Origin: Flavobacterium sp. UBA7680
GTDB lineage: Bacteria > Bacteroidota > Bacteroidia > Flavobacteriales > Flavobacteriaceae
NCBI RefSeq assembly: GCF_002482975.1
Contig: NZ_DLHA01000020.1
Span: 1 to 54,245 of the forward strand
Reading direction: 5' to 3'
Length of the DNA stretch: 54,245 nt
Notes under the pieces: model-generated
Database searches by the model: none
What the model was told of the DNA's origin: nothing
The model's input: only the letters and a program-made list of their open reading frames with translations
Position numbers and translations under genes: made by a program
Shown: positions 34,064 through 42,686 of the stretch, in pieces
Layout of the letters: the number at the start of each line of letters is the position of its first letter
How positions within the stretch are numbered: the first letter of the stretch is position 1

Positions 34064-34504
34064 CTACATTTTATAATATTTTAAGGGTACAAACAACATT
34101 CCGAAACATTCTCCTTTTTCTTTATTTAGGTGTTTGTGGTGTATTTTATGCGCCTTTCGGAGTCCGATGAGGTATTTGTTTTTGGTGTTTTTGAACCATT
34201 TAAATCGCTGATGAATTAATACATCGTGAATTAAAAAATAACAAGCTCCGTAAAGCGTAATACCGCAGGCAATAAAAAACAAATAATTGAACCCGCCCTG
34301 AACTCCAAAATAAAATAAAAGAATACTCGGCGTCGCAAAAATGACAAAGAAAATATCATTGCGCTCAAAAGTATGCTCGTATTTTGGCTGATGATGATCG
34401 GCATGAAAATACCACATAAAACCGTGCATTACATATTTGTGCGTAAGCCAGGTAACACATTCCATAAACAGAAAAACGCCTAAAAAGATTAAAAAAGAAA
34501 TCAT
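34064..34504 (-). CDS. crtZ: Beta-carotene hydroxylase (CrtZ-type)
   Basis: 146 residues with four membrane segments. All di-iron histidine boxes are visible: HKYVMH (His22, His27), HADHH (34-38), HDVLIH and HKIHH near the C-terminus. CrtZ hydroxylates the beta-ionone rings of beta-carotene to give zeaxanthin in the membrane. It lies 249 bp from crtB; no lycopene cyclase gene is found in the window, although the enzyme is needed between CrtI and CrtZ. Confidence 0.9.
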   Translation of the reverse strand: MISFLIFLGVFLFMECVTWLTHKYVMHGFMWYFHADHHQPKYEHTFERNDIFFVIFATPSILLFYFGVQGGFNYLFFIACGITLYGACYFLIHDVLIHQRFKWFKNTKNKYLIGLRKAHKIHHKHLNKEKGECFGMLFVPLKYYKM

Positions 34505-34614
34505 TTTATAAATGTTGTTATTAAAATTATGATTTAAAATCTGTAGAGTTTAGCTTTAGTTTATAAAATATTGACTCTAAAGATTATTTTTTTGTTATTG
34601 TGAGTTCTCTCATT

Positions 34615-34720
34615 TTTGTCATCCTGAGCGAAGTCGAAGGACCGTAAGCAGCTCCGCAATCTAAAGTGACAATCTTTGTAGAGCTTCTCGCGTTCCTTCG
34701 ACTTCGCTCAGGATGACAAA
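34615..34720. repeat. Perfect 27-bp inverted repeat (CTGAGCGAAGTCGAAGGA family)
   Basis: Arms at 34615-34641 and 34694-34720 are exact reverse complements containing CATCCTGAGCGAAGTCGAAG. The same core occurs in the hairpin at 31886-31964. It fills most of the crtB-crtZ gap and could block or modulate read-through from crtB into crtZ. Confidence 0.9.
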
Positions 34721-34753
34721 CTGTTGGCTTAACCGCAAGCATAGCTTGAAAAA

Positions 34754-35593
34754 TCATACTAATTTCAATTTATACGTCACAAACGACTGCGCTAAAAGCC
34801 CGGCTTTTGTATAATTTGAAACCCGGATTCTTGAATTTCCAATTTCATGAGACGGCGTATTTTTTAGTTTTTTAAGCAGTTTTCTGTAATAAACATAAGC
34901 GGTATAAACTCCAAATTTAGCTTCAATTGGCAGTTTTACAATTCCCTGATAAGCAACACGAAAATCTTCTTCGATTTCTTTGATGATCTGCGCTTTTGAA
35001 TCTTCGTTGAAATTGTTGAGGTTAACGCCCGGAAAATAAGTTCGGTTTAAGATGGTATTGTCATCTTTTAAATCTCTCAAAAAATTCACTTTCTGAAATG
35101 CCGATCCTAATCGCATGGCTTCGCTTTTTAACTGCTCGTATTTATGTTCTTTTCCCGATACAAAAACCTTTAAACACATTAAACCCACAACATCGGCAGA
35201 ACCGTAAATGTAATCTGCATATTCTGCTTGTGTGTTGTAAGTTGATTTTATAAGGTCGAGTTTCATGCTTTTTAAAAATGCCTGAACCAGATCGTCGGTA
35301 ATATTATATTCTTTCACCGTATGCTGAAAAGAATTTAAAATAGGATTTAGGCTGATTCCTAATTCCATTGCTTTGTAATACTCTTTTTCGAAATCGTCGA
35401 TAAGATATTCTTTTTCAAAATCATGAAAAGAATCTACAATTTCATCAGCAAAACGAACAAATCCATAAATGCTGTAAATGGCATCGCGAATGCTTGGTGA
35501 CAGCATTTTTACGGCAAGTGAAAAAGAGGAACTGTAGTTTTTGGTAACTAATTTGCTGCATTTAAAAGAAACGGCGTCGAATAGTGATTTCAT
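34754..35593 (-). CDS. crtB: Phytoene synthase
   Basis: 279 residues. The two Asp-rich prenyl-binding motifs are present: GFVRFADEIVDSFHDF and KVNFLRDLKDDN, plus YIYGSADVVGLMCLKVF. It condenses two geranylgeranyl diphosphates to phytoene, the first committed carotenoid step. Two bp separate it from crtI, so both are on one transcript from the CarH-like gene side. Confidence 0.93.
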   Translation of the reverse strand: MKSLFDAVSFKCSKLVTKNYSSSFSLAVKMLSPSIRDAIYSIYGFVRFADEIVDSFHDFEKEYLIDDFEKEYYKAMELGISLNPILNSFQHTVKEYNITDDLVQAFLKSMKLDLIKSTYNTQAEYADYIYGSADVVGLMCLKVFVSGKEHKYEQLKSEAMRLGSAFQKVNFLRDLKDDNTILNRTYFPGVNLNNFNEDSKAQIIKEIEEDFRVAYQGIVKLPIEAKFGVYTAYVYYRKLLKKLKNTPSHEIGNSRIRVSNYTKAGLLAQSFVTYKLKLV

Positions 35594-35595
35594 TT

Positions 35596-37062
35596 TTAAG
35601 ATCTTAAAGATTTTTGAATTAATTCAGCGGCTAGTTTTCCTGAAATTAATGCAGGAGGAACACCTGGCCCGGGAACAGTCAATTGTCCTGTGAAATATAA
35701 GTTACGTACTTTTTTGCTTTTTAGTTTTGGACGCAAAAATGCCGTTTGCAATAATGTGTTGGCCATTCCGTAAGCATTTCCTTTGTAGGCGTTATAATCT
35801 GCTTCAAAATCGTTTTTACAGAATGATTCCTTAAATATAATGCTATTTCTGATTTCTTGTTGCGTAAGCAGCTCGAAACGAGTAATTATCTTTTCAAAAT
35901 ATGTTTCTCTTAGTGTTTCGTTATCTTCAATTCCGGGTGCCAGCGGAATCAGGAAAAATCCGGTTTCCATTCCGTCGGGCGCAGCGGTTTGATCTGTTTT
36001 AGACGGAAAGTTGGCATAAAATAACGGAGCTTCCGGCCATTTTGGATTATCATAAATATCTGCCGCATGCTGATTAAAATCGACATCAAAAAATAAAGCA
36101 TGATGCGAAATGTTGTCAATCTTCTTATTGAAGCCTACAAAAAACAGGAGAGAAGACGGTGCAAAGATCCGGCTTTCCCAGTATTTTTGAGAATAAACCT
36201 GATGTTTTTTTTCCAGTAAAGTTTCGGTATGTTGATAATCTGCACCGCTTAAAATTATATCAGCATTTATAATTTCGCCGTTGATAACAATTCCTGTCGC
36301 GGTTTTATTTTCAACGATTATTTTTTCAATAGGAGAATTTGTTTTGATAGTAACGCCAAGTTCTACAGCTAATTTTTCAATTCCTCGAATAACATCAAAC
36401 ATTCCGGTTTTAGGATGCCAGGTTCCGAGTCCGAAATCGGCATAATTCATAAAATTGTAAAATGAAGGCGTTTTGGTTGGCTTTGCTCCGAGGAATAAAA
36501 CAGGAAATTCAAGAATTTGAATCAGTCTTTCATTTTTAAATTTCCTGCGAATATCAGAACTCACATTGCTAAAAAACTGATTGAGTTTTAACGCGCTTTC
36601 TTTTGTAATTAATTCTAAAGGAGAAACTCCGGGACGATAAACCAAATCTTTTATAGCAATATCATAATTGCTTTTGGCTTGATTGATAAAGGTTTCCAGT
36701 TGTTTACCGCTTCCTTTTTCAATTTCTTCAAATGTGGCTTTAATGTCTTCCAAATTATCATAAATGCTGATAAAATCATTTATTCCAAAATAAACACGAT
36801 AGGCAGGATTTAGTTTTATAAGCTCGTAATAATCGGATGGTTTTTTATTGAAGTCATTAAAAAAACGTTCAAAAACATCTGGCATCCAATACCAGCTTGG
36901 ACCCATATCGAATGTGAAACCCTCTTTTTTGAATTGTCTTGCGCGGCCTCCAATCGTTGGATTTTTTTCATAAATAGTGACCTTGTTTCCTTGTTGTGCC
37001 AAGTAACATGATGCGGCTAACGAAGAAAAGCCCGAACCTATAATTGCAATAGTTTTTGTCAT
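35596..37062 (-). CDS. crtI: Phytoene desaturase
   Basis: 488 residues. The FAD-binding N-terminus is IAIIGSGFSSLAASCYLAQQ, followed by NPTIGGRARQFKKEGFTFDM and GPSWYWMPDVFERFFNDF. The C-terminal signature is NLYFTGQLTVPGPGVPPALI. It desaturates phytoene, usually to lycopene in this family. The gene follows the CarH-like regulator after 38 bp and precedes crtB, a core carotenoid operon. Confidence 0.93.
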   Translation of the reverse strand: MTKTIAIIGSGFSSLAASCYLAQQGNKVTIYEKNPTIGGRARQFKKEGFTFDMGPSWYWMPDVFERFFNDFNKKPSDYYELIKLNPAYRVYFGINDFISIYDNLEDIKATFEEIEKGSGKQLETFINQAKSNYDIAIKDLVYRPGVSPLELITKESALKLNQFFSNVSSDIRRKFKNERLIQILEFPVLFLGAKPTKTPSFYNFMNYADFGLGTWHPKTGMFDVIRGIEKLAVELGVTIKTNSPIEKIIVENKTATGIVINGEIINADIILSGADYQHTETLLEKKHQVYSQKYWESRIFAPSSLLFFVGFNKKIDNISHHALFFDVDFNQHAADIYDNPKWPEAPLFYANFPSKTDQTAAPDGMETGFFLIPLAPGIEDNETLRETYFEKIITRFELLTQQEIRNSIIFKESFCKNDFEADYNAYKGNAYGMANTLLQTAFLRPKLKSKKVRNLYFTGQLTVPGPGVPPALISGKLAAELIQKSLRS

Positions 37063-37100
37063 TTTTGTTTAATAAATATACAAAAACTTTGAACAAAATA

Positions 37101-38000
37101 TTAAATTGTTTCCATTGTTTCTTCCATCGAATCAAAAATACGGATTCTATCCGGCAGGTTTTTTTGATCAATATGTTCGACCATTTTACCCATAAGCCAG
37201 ATTTCATTATTTTTTTGCAGCAGTTTTTGCCCCATTGACTTGACATATTGGTTAATAACGCCTCGATCCGGCTGGATTGTCATGAAAGATACAAAAGTAA
37301 TGTTTTCAAAATGCTTGGTTAAATCCTGCAGGTTTTCAATTGGCATACTTTCACCTAAATAAATGGTTTTGTAGCCTTTAGATAAAATTTCATATTGAAG
37401 ATAAAGTAATCCTATTTGATGAATTTCATTTAATGGAAGGGAAAGAACAAAGATTCTGTCTGTTTTTGTTGGTTTTTGAATCTGAAGGCTTTCGGTATAA
37501 ATTAAGATTTTCTGTTTGATCAAATGACTCATAAAATGTTCATTTGCAGGCGTAATCGTTTCCGACTGCCACAATAATCCCAATTCTTTTAATAAGGGTA
37601 AAAAATGTTCTTTAAAAACTTCTTTGAACGTTTTTTCAGAAATAAGCCAGTCAAACGTATTGAAAAACAGTTCCTGATCAAAATTCATCATCGCCATTTT
37701 AAAAGAGGTAATGGCGTAATTTTGAGAGTTTTTCTTCGAAATAATTTCACGTACCAACTGCGGAATTTTTTCTTCCGGGTAAGTTGCTATTTTAGAAATT
37801 TTATAACCGTATTCGTGTAATAATGTGATGTTTAGAAGTTTCTGAAGGTTTTGCAGATTATAAAGTCTGATATTGGTATCAGTACGCATTGGCTCCAAAA
37901 TGTTATATCTTTTTTCCCAAATGCGAATCGTGTGTGCTTTTATTCCGGATAAATTCTCAAGATCTTTTATACTGAAAACAGTTTTTATATTGTTTACCAT
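37101..38000 (-). CDS. MerR family regulator with B12-binding domain (CarH/LitR-like photoreceptor)
   Basis: 299 residues. Residues 8-75 are a MerR winged helix (FSIKDLENLSGIKAHTIRIW, EKRYNILEPMRTDTNIRLYN). Residues ~90-180 form the four-helix cap with Trp144 and Glu154-His155 in WQSETITPANEH, the W-x9-EH motif of CarH. The Rossmann part has NEIHQIGLLY with His194, the expected lower axial ligand, then YLGESMPIENL. In CarH, adenosylcobalamin holds a DNA-bound repressor tetramer in the dark and light breaks it (known). All key positions are kept, so a B12-dependent light sensor is likely. It heads the crtI-crtB run and probably represses it. Confidence 0.88.
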   Translation of the reverse strand: MVNNIKTVFSIKDLENLSGIKAHTIRIWEKRYNILEPMRTDTNIRLYNLQNLQKLLNITLLHEYGYKISKIATYPEEKIPQLVREIISKKNSQNYAITSFKMAMMNFDQELFFNTFDWLISEKTFKEVFKEHFLPLLKELGLLWQSETITPANEHFMSHLIKQKILIYTESLQIQKPTKTDRIFVLSLPLNEIHQIGLLYLQYEILSKGYKTIYLGESMPIENLQDLTKHFENITFVSFMTIQPDRGVINQYVKSMGQKLLQKNNEIWLMGKMVEHIDQKNLPDRIRIFDSMEETMETI

Positions 38001-38018
38001 TTGATACGATTATGTAAA

Positions 38019-38026
38019 CAAAAGTA
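38019..38026 (-). promoter_or_regulatory. Putative -7 element of the regulator-crtI-crtB operon
   Basis: Reverse-strand TACTTTTG fits TAnnTTTG, 19 bp upstream of the regulator start codon. No clear TTG partner, as is common for MerR-regulated promoters. Confidence 0.5.
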
Positions 38027-38071
38027 AAATAAAATCTCAAAAAACCTTAAAAACTTGAGAAAAATGATTCT

Positions 38072-39031
38072 TTATGAGAAGTTTGTAGTATCAAACTGAT
38101 CTAATTTGTCTAAATGTAAAATAGTTTTAGAGCCGTCTTTGCTTCGGTTGTACATAATTTTGAATTTTGCACCGTAAATGATTTCGCTAAAAGTATACGA
38201 AGTTCTGGCTGCCACGGTATTACTAAACATATCATCAAAAGTGGTGATAAAAACTAAAATCTCGCCGTGTGTGTTTTTAAAATCTTCTTCGGTAAAAGTG
38301 TACAATGGGCTGTTTTCATCAATGGGATGAACTAATGTCCAGCTTAGCGAAAGCGCATTTATACGATCTATTTCGAGGTTAAGACTATAGAATTTATTTA
38401 CTCTTTGTCCATTTTCTTCAACGCTCATTCCTAAAGTCACTTTTGCTATTGCATCTGTAAAATTGGTGTTTTTAAAAGGAACAAGTCGTATCATTAAACC
38501 TTTGCCTTCTCCGTAAGGAGAAATTAAAGCATTGTGCGAAAATTTTAAAAAAGCAGTTGGTTTGCTGAATCTTCCAAAGAATAAACCCGTTGCAATGGCA
38601 AAACTGAGCAAACCAATTAAAGCCTCGGCTGCAGATAAAGCACTTGTAAGGAATCCGGTTGGGCTGATATGTCCGTAACCAACGGTTGTAAAAGTCTGTG
38701 CACTAAAAAAATAAGCCTGTCCAAACTGTGTTAAAAGACTTCCGGATGGTGAAATTCCGTCCAGATGTTCAATCCCGATGGCGTAATAAACAACCGCAAA
38801 AATAAAATTGATTATAATATAGAAAGAGAATAAAATGAGCATGAATTTCCAGTTGGGCATATCGATCATGGTATGATACCAGCTTATTCTTCGAAGCAGG
38901 TTCATACCTCTTTTTTCGATATTTGGAGTTCCGTTTTTATTTACAAATCTTCCGCCGTAGCTTCCGGCATTCGTGCCAAATCCTGAATTTTTATCTGTTT
39001 GAAGGTTATTTATTTTTCTTAAAAGTGACAT
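38072..39031 (-). CDS. Inward-rectifier potassium channel (KirBac-like)
   Basis: 319 residues. Two membrane helices (FMLILFSFYIIINFIFAVVY and LIGLLSFAIATGLFFGRFSK) flank the pore with selectivity filter TTVGYGHISP. The C-terminal cytoplasmic Ig-like domain follows: GLMIRLVPFKNTNFTDAIAK, LSLSWTLVHPIDENSPLY, ILVFITTFDDMFSNTVAART. This is the KirBac architecture. It passes K+ across the inner membrane. It is 13 bp after the CotH gene, so the two may share a transcript, an unexpected pairing. Confidence 0.92.
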   Translation of the reverse strand: MSLLRKINNLQTDKNSGFGTNAGSYGGRFVNKNGTPNIEKRGMNLLRRISWYHTMIDMPNWKFMLILFSFYIIINFIFAVVYYAIGIEHLDGISPSGSLLTQFGQAYFFSAQTFTTVGYGHISPTGFLTSALSAAEALIGLLSFAIATGLFFGRFSKPTAFLKFSHNALISPYGEGKGLMIRLVPFKNTNFTDAIAKVTLGMSVEENGQRVNKFYSLNLEIDRINALSLSWTLVHPIDENSPLYTFTEEDFKNTHGEILVFITTFDDMFSNTVAARTSYTFSEIIYGAKFKIMYNRSKDGSKTILHLDKLDQFDTTNFS

Positions 39032-39044
39032 GCAGTTTTTACTG

Positions 39045-41114
39045 TTATTGTTTGATTACCTTTTTGGTGCTGTATCCATTTTCATTGGAAATCGAAATAT
39101 AGTAAATTCCTTTTGGATACAAACTCCAATCTGATTTTATTGTATTAGAATCTTGTTTAGATTCATACAACAAACGTCCCAGCACATCATACACTTTGTA
39201 ATTTAAAATTGGTTTGCTCGCCTGAATGGTTAATGTGTTTTTTACCGGATTTGGATATAAAACCGCATTTTTCAATTCAACACTTTCAGGAATAGATAAA
39301 TTATTATCTGATGTTGCAATCCAGCTCGAAGCCAGCGCATTGTCAAGTTCTGTGCTTGAAAGTTGTAAATAACTTCCGTTTCCATCTGCATTTGGCCACG
39401 GAGATACATTTGTATATTCAACAGAATCGATTGTGTTTCCAAAACCATCTGCTAAAATTATTTTTTGTGAGGTATTGGATAAGTTGCGTGAGAATTGCCC
39501 AAAAGAGGTTACTCCGTATTTAGATTCAAAAGTGGTTTTATTGCTTGTAATATAAATACCCTGATTTGCCGCTAATGTTGAATTGGCAGGAAATTGATAC
39601 GAAAGCCCCAATTCGCTTAAATAAATACCAGTTAAATTAACGGTGGTGTTTCCTGTATTTTTAATTTCTATAAATTCCAGATCATTGCTGGTTGGAAAAG
39701 TGGCCGAAACTCCGGGATTGTAATTTATTTTTGTGATAACAAGCGAAGGTGTTTCAATATTACTGCAGGTGCTAAAACTTCCTAATTGGCCTGTTATCCA
39801 TGAAATTCTATTGGATAAAAATGATTTTAGATTGCTAATTTCAAGTGCATCGTTTGGAATTGTTCCCCATTTTTGATTTTCTCTTGCTTTTGCTTCGCTG
39901 ATATAATTTACAGTTTCGTCTATAAACTGGGTAAGGCTGTTGTAGTTTAAAGGCTTTCCTTGCAGTGTAAGTTCATTCCATCTTTTAGTGAAATAGCATT
40001 TAAAAGTAGTGTCATTAAATAAATCCTGCCAAAATCTGGCACCTTCATTATCTCCGTTTGAAAATTGCCAAACATCGTATTTACTTCTGTCAAATCCCCA
40101 GCTAAATAAGTCATTTCCGTATGTTAGGTTAAAATCCCAAATAGGGCCGGCACGCAGTTTTCCTTGTTTGTCTTTATGAAAATAAGTGCTGTATTGATAA
40201 CTGTCGACATTTGAAGCTAATTCGGCCAAAATCATATAATCAACAAAAGAGGGAACATCAATAATCGATGAATATCCTGTTGCTAAATCAATATTATGTG
40301 CGGTGGTTGTAATTTCCAGATTTTTAAACTGGTTTTTAATATAATCATTTTGCTCAATAGTAACGTTCTCCGGTTTTGGCAATTCATGAATAAAATCGAC
40401 AGAAGAACCAGTATACGAAGACATTGTCCAGGCAACAGGATCTCCGCCTGTTGTTTTATCGGCTTTTGTAATATAACCTCCGCTCACATTTGGAAGTGTA
40501 TTATCAGTATCAGCCATTTTAATGACATTTACTCTGTTAACGTTCGATTTTACTTTTTCCTGTAAAATATACAATCCTTTGTATTCATTGTTAATGACAA
40601 CTTCGCAATAAACGGTTCTGGTGGCATAATCGCCAATTTGTCGGGATAAATTATACGAAATATAATCGCGAATACAAGAAGGGTCAAAAGCTAATGAATT
40701 TAAAATCCAGTCATTTTCAACCGGCATTCCCAGTAAACTTACATTGTTATTGCTGGTATTATTGGCTTTTAAAGTTGTAAATCCGTACGGTTTTTTAGGA
40801 AGAGACTGTGAAGACGATCCTCTCAGCTCGATGCCAATTCTTCCGTTATAATTTAAATAGGCGGCAGTATTGCTGTCGGTTAAATAATTTCTAGTTCCGT
40901 CTGGTCTTTTAATAATTTTCATCGATGCCAAAACTTTTGGATCATCCGGAATTTCTATTGGCTGATTTGTATTGGGATCAATATCAGTATTGATAATGAC
41001 AATGGGTAAATTACTGTCTGTAAAGGTTTGTGATTTTACATTGGCTGTAAAAAGAAAAACTAATATAAAAAAGGTATAAGTTGTGTAAGTTTTTGAAAAG
41101 TAGTGTTTTATCAT
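39045..41114 (-). CDS. Secreted CotH kinase-family protein with lamin-tail and T9SS sorting domains
   Basis: 689 residues. Signal peptide to ~28 (FTANVKSQ). The CotH domain spans about 90-440: GIELRGSSSQSLPKKPYGF, VENDWILNSLAFDPSCIRDY, NEYKGLYILQEKVKSNVNRV and GPIWDFNLTYGNDLFSWG. A lamin-tail-like domain follows at ~455-600 (NDLEFIEIKNTGNTTVNLTG). The last ~80 residues are a T9SS sorting domain (LYPNPVKNTLTIQ, YDVLGRLLYES, YPKGIYYISI). CotH is a protein kinase in spore coats; here it is secreted, so target and ATP source are unclear. Confidence 0.88.
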   Translation of the reverse strand: MIKHYFSKTYTTYTFFILVFLFTANVKSQTFTDSNLPIVIINTDIDPNTNQPIEIPDDPKVLASMKIIKRPDGTRNYLTDSNTAAYLNYNGRIGIELRGSSSQSLPKKPYGFTTLKANNTSNNNVSLLGMPVENDWILNSLAFDPSCIRDYISYNLSRQIGDYATRTVYCEVVINNEYKGLYILQEKVKSNVNRVNVIKMADTDNTLPNVSGGYITKADKTTGGDPVAWTMSSYTGSSVDFIHELPKPENVTIEQNDYIKNQFKNLEITTTAHNIDLATGYSSIIDVPSFVDYMILAELASNVDSYQYSTYFHKDKQGKLRAGPIWDFNLTYGNDLFSWGFDRSKYDVWQFSNGDNEGARFWQDLFNDTTFKCYFTKRWNELTLQGKPLNYNSLTQFIDETVNYISEAKARENQKWGTIPNDALEISNLKSFLSNRISWITGQLGSFSTCSNIETPSLVITKINYNPGVSATFPTSNDLEFIEIKNTGNTTVNLTGIYLSELGLSYQFPANSTLAANQGIYITSNKTTFESKYGVTSFGQFSRNLSNTSQKIILADGFGNTIDSVEYTNVSPWPNADGNGSYLQLSSTELDNALASSWIATSDNNLSIPESVELKNAVLYPNPVKNTLTIQASKPILNYKVYDVLGRLLYESKQDSNTIKSDWSLYPKGIYYISISNENGYSTKKVIKQ

Positions 41115-41133
41115 GGTTAGGTTAGTTTTGTAA

Positions 41134-41141
41134 CAAATGTA
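41134..41141 (-). promoter_or_regulatory. Putative -7 element of the CotH gene
   Basis: Reverse-strand TACATTTG fits TAnnTTTG, 20 bp upstream of the CotH start codon. Confidence 0.5.
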
Positions 41142-41194
41142 ACAACTAACCAGATTATTAAAAAATGGGCACTATTTTTTTATGAATTAGATAT

Positions 41195-41236
41195 AAAAAG
41201 TAATCTGCAAAGCCATTCTTTTGCAGATTACTTTTT
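41195..41236 (-). terminator. Intrinsic terminator after the TPR protein gene
   Basis: AAAAAGTAATCTGCAA (41195-41210) and the exact reverse complement (41221-41236) with a 10-nt loop, 20 bp after the TPR gene stop on the reverse strand. Confidence 0.9.
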
Positions 41237-41256
41237 GTTAACACAAATTTGATTTA

Positions 41257-41757
41257 TTATTTACAAAAAGTGCTTTTGTTTTTTATAGCACTTTGGCTTC
41301 CTAATTCGATTGCTTTTAGGAAATCTTTGCAGGAATTTGCCTTGTCTCCAATTTTATTGTAAGCTAAACCTCGTAAATTGTAAGCAACATAATCTCTTGG
41401 GTTTAATCCAAGAGAAGATGTACAGTCTTGGATAGCTTCGTGGAATTTTGAAAGTTTGAAGTTTACGTTTGCACGGCCCGTAAAAGCATCGGCATTCATA
41501 TCGTCAAGTTCAATTGTTTTGCTAAAGTCGGCCATTGCGCCTTGTAAATCATTCAATTGGTATTTTGCAACGCCACGATTTTGATACGCTTCAACAAATT
41601 TAGAATTTTTGCGAATGGCTTTTGTGTAATCAACAATTGCGCTTTTGTAATTTCCAGTTGCAGCTTTGTTAAAAGCTTTATTAAAATAAATTTCTGCGGT
41701 TTGTGACCACGACGAAAAGCTTATCATAATAAATGATAATAATAGTAGGTTTTTCAT
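41257..41757 (-). CDS. Secreted tetratricopeptide-repeat protein
   Basis: 166 residues with a signal peptide (IMISFSSWSQ). About four TPR units fill the rest: AEIYFNKAFNKAATGNYKSA, FVEAYQNRGVAKYQLNDLQG, MNADAFTGRANVNFKLSKFH and DYVAYNLRGLAYNKIGDKAN. It is likely a periplasmic protein-interaction module. It has its own terminator; no functional partner is apparent. Confidence 0.87.
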   Translation of the reverse strand: MKNLLLLSFIMISFSSWSQTAEIYFNKAFNKAATGNYKSAIVDYTKAIRKNSKFVEAYQNRGVAKYQLNDLQGAMADFSKTIELDDMNADAFTGRANVNFKLSKFHEAIQDCTSSLGLNPRDYVAYNLRGLAYNKIGDKANSCKDFLKAIELGSQSAIKNKSTFCK

Positions 41758-41850
41758 AAAACTAATTTGGGATTAGCAGGTTAATTATTCTTCAAACGAA
41801 TTTAGCAAAGTTTTGTTTTTGTGAAAGAATTCTTTTGTAAAATAATTACT

Positions 41851-41899
41851 AATTATGAATTATGAATTATGAATTGTGAGTTGTGAATTGTGAGTTGTA
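41851..41899. repeat. Tandem repeat AATTATG / AATTGTGAGTTGTG
   Basis: Seven-bp units AATTATG, repeated three times, pass into GAATTGTGAGTTGT repeats in the gap between TPR and methyltransferase-like genes. It is related to the repeat at 16005-16030. Confidence 0.75.
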
Positions 41900-41912
41900 T
41901 TTTGGATAATAC

Positions 41913-42686
41913 TTATTTTTTCTCTGTTCCTATTAAATACAGTACAACTCCAGGACCAGATTTTATACGGTTAATCTGCCAGTTGTAAGATTTTGTATTA
42001 TGTAGGTCTTTTATAAGATCGTTCATTTCTTCGACAGAATAGGTTCTTAGAGAGGAAACAATGCCATCCCATAAAACGAAAAGAGGAATTATAGGAATGA
42101 AGTACGTAAAAATAATTCGGCCAATTTTAAAAGGCCTTATAAATAGCGTAGTCAATAAAACACTTATGGGAGAAAAAATCATGGCTGCGATACTGGCAAA
42201 GCTTCTTTCCTGAACTTCAAAAATTGCAATTGGAGATTTAGAATCTATTGCATTTTGCAAAATCTGTTTGGCATCGTTTGGTTTAAAATGATGTAAGGAA
42301 AGGAATTGAGTTCTCAGTCCGTTTAATTCTGCAGGAACATTTCGTGCATCGACAGAATGACTTATATATTCAAAATTATCAGCTTGTTTTTTAGTGTATT
42401 CAAAAGCTGGAATATTTGGGTAATAATCGGTTAGAATGATTTTTAAATTTGGGATTTCTTTTTTTAATTCACCATTTAACCAAATGAGTCCGCCGCCACC
42501 GCCAGAAGCAAGGTCAATAATTGTTGTTGTATTGTTGGCTTTTAAAATATTTACAAGTAGAGGAACAACAGGTTTGTACATTCCGGTTTTGTTCGACAGG
42601 AATTGCAAAAAGTCGGTTATGTAGTTTCTTAAAAAAACAGGAAACCATTTTTGATCTTCAAATTCAAATAAATGTATTCTTGCCAT
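41913..42686 (-). CDS. Class I SAM-dependent methyltransferase-like membrane protein
   Basis: 257 residues. The nucleotide-binding loop TTTIIDLASGGGGGLIWL (glycine-rich motif I) and LKIILTDYYPN suggest a class I methyltransferase fold; HSVDARNVPAEL and FLSLHHFKPNDAKQILQNAI continue it. Hydrophobic stretches near 165-205 (FASIAAMIFSPISVLLTTLF, RIIFTYFIPIIPLFVLWDGI) suggest membrane association, unusual for the fold. Substrate unknown. A lone gene. Confidence 0.7.
   Translation of the reverse strand: MARIHLFEFEDQKWFPVFLRNYITDFLQFLSNKTGMYKPVVPLLVNILKANNTTTIIDLASGGGGGLIWLNGELKKEIPNLKIILTDYYPNIPAFEYTKKQADNFEYISHSVDARNVPAELNGLRTQFLSLHHFKPNDAKQILQNAIDSKSPIAIFEVQERSFASIAAMIFSPISVLLTTLFIRPFKIGRIIFTYFIPIIPLFVLWDGIVSSLRTYSVEEMNDLIKDLHNTKSYNWQINRIKSGPGVVLYLIGTEKK

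Noticed and set aside
37088..37097. TTTGAACAAA as a CarH operator before crtI
   Set aside because: Only a short quasi-palindrome in A/T-rich DNA, and no clear copies at the other candidate promoters.
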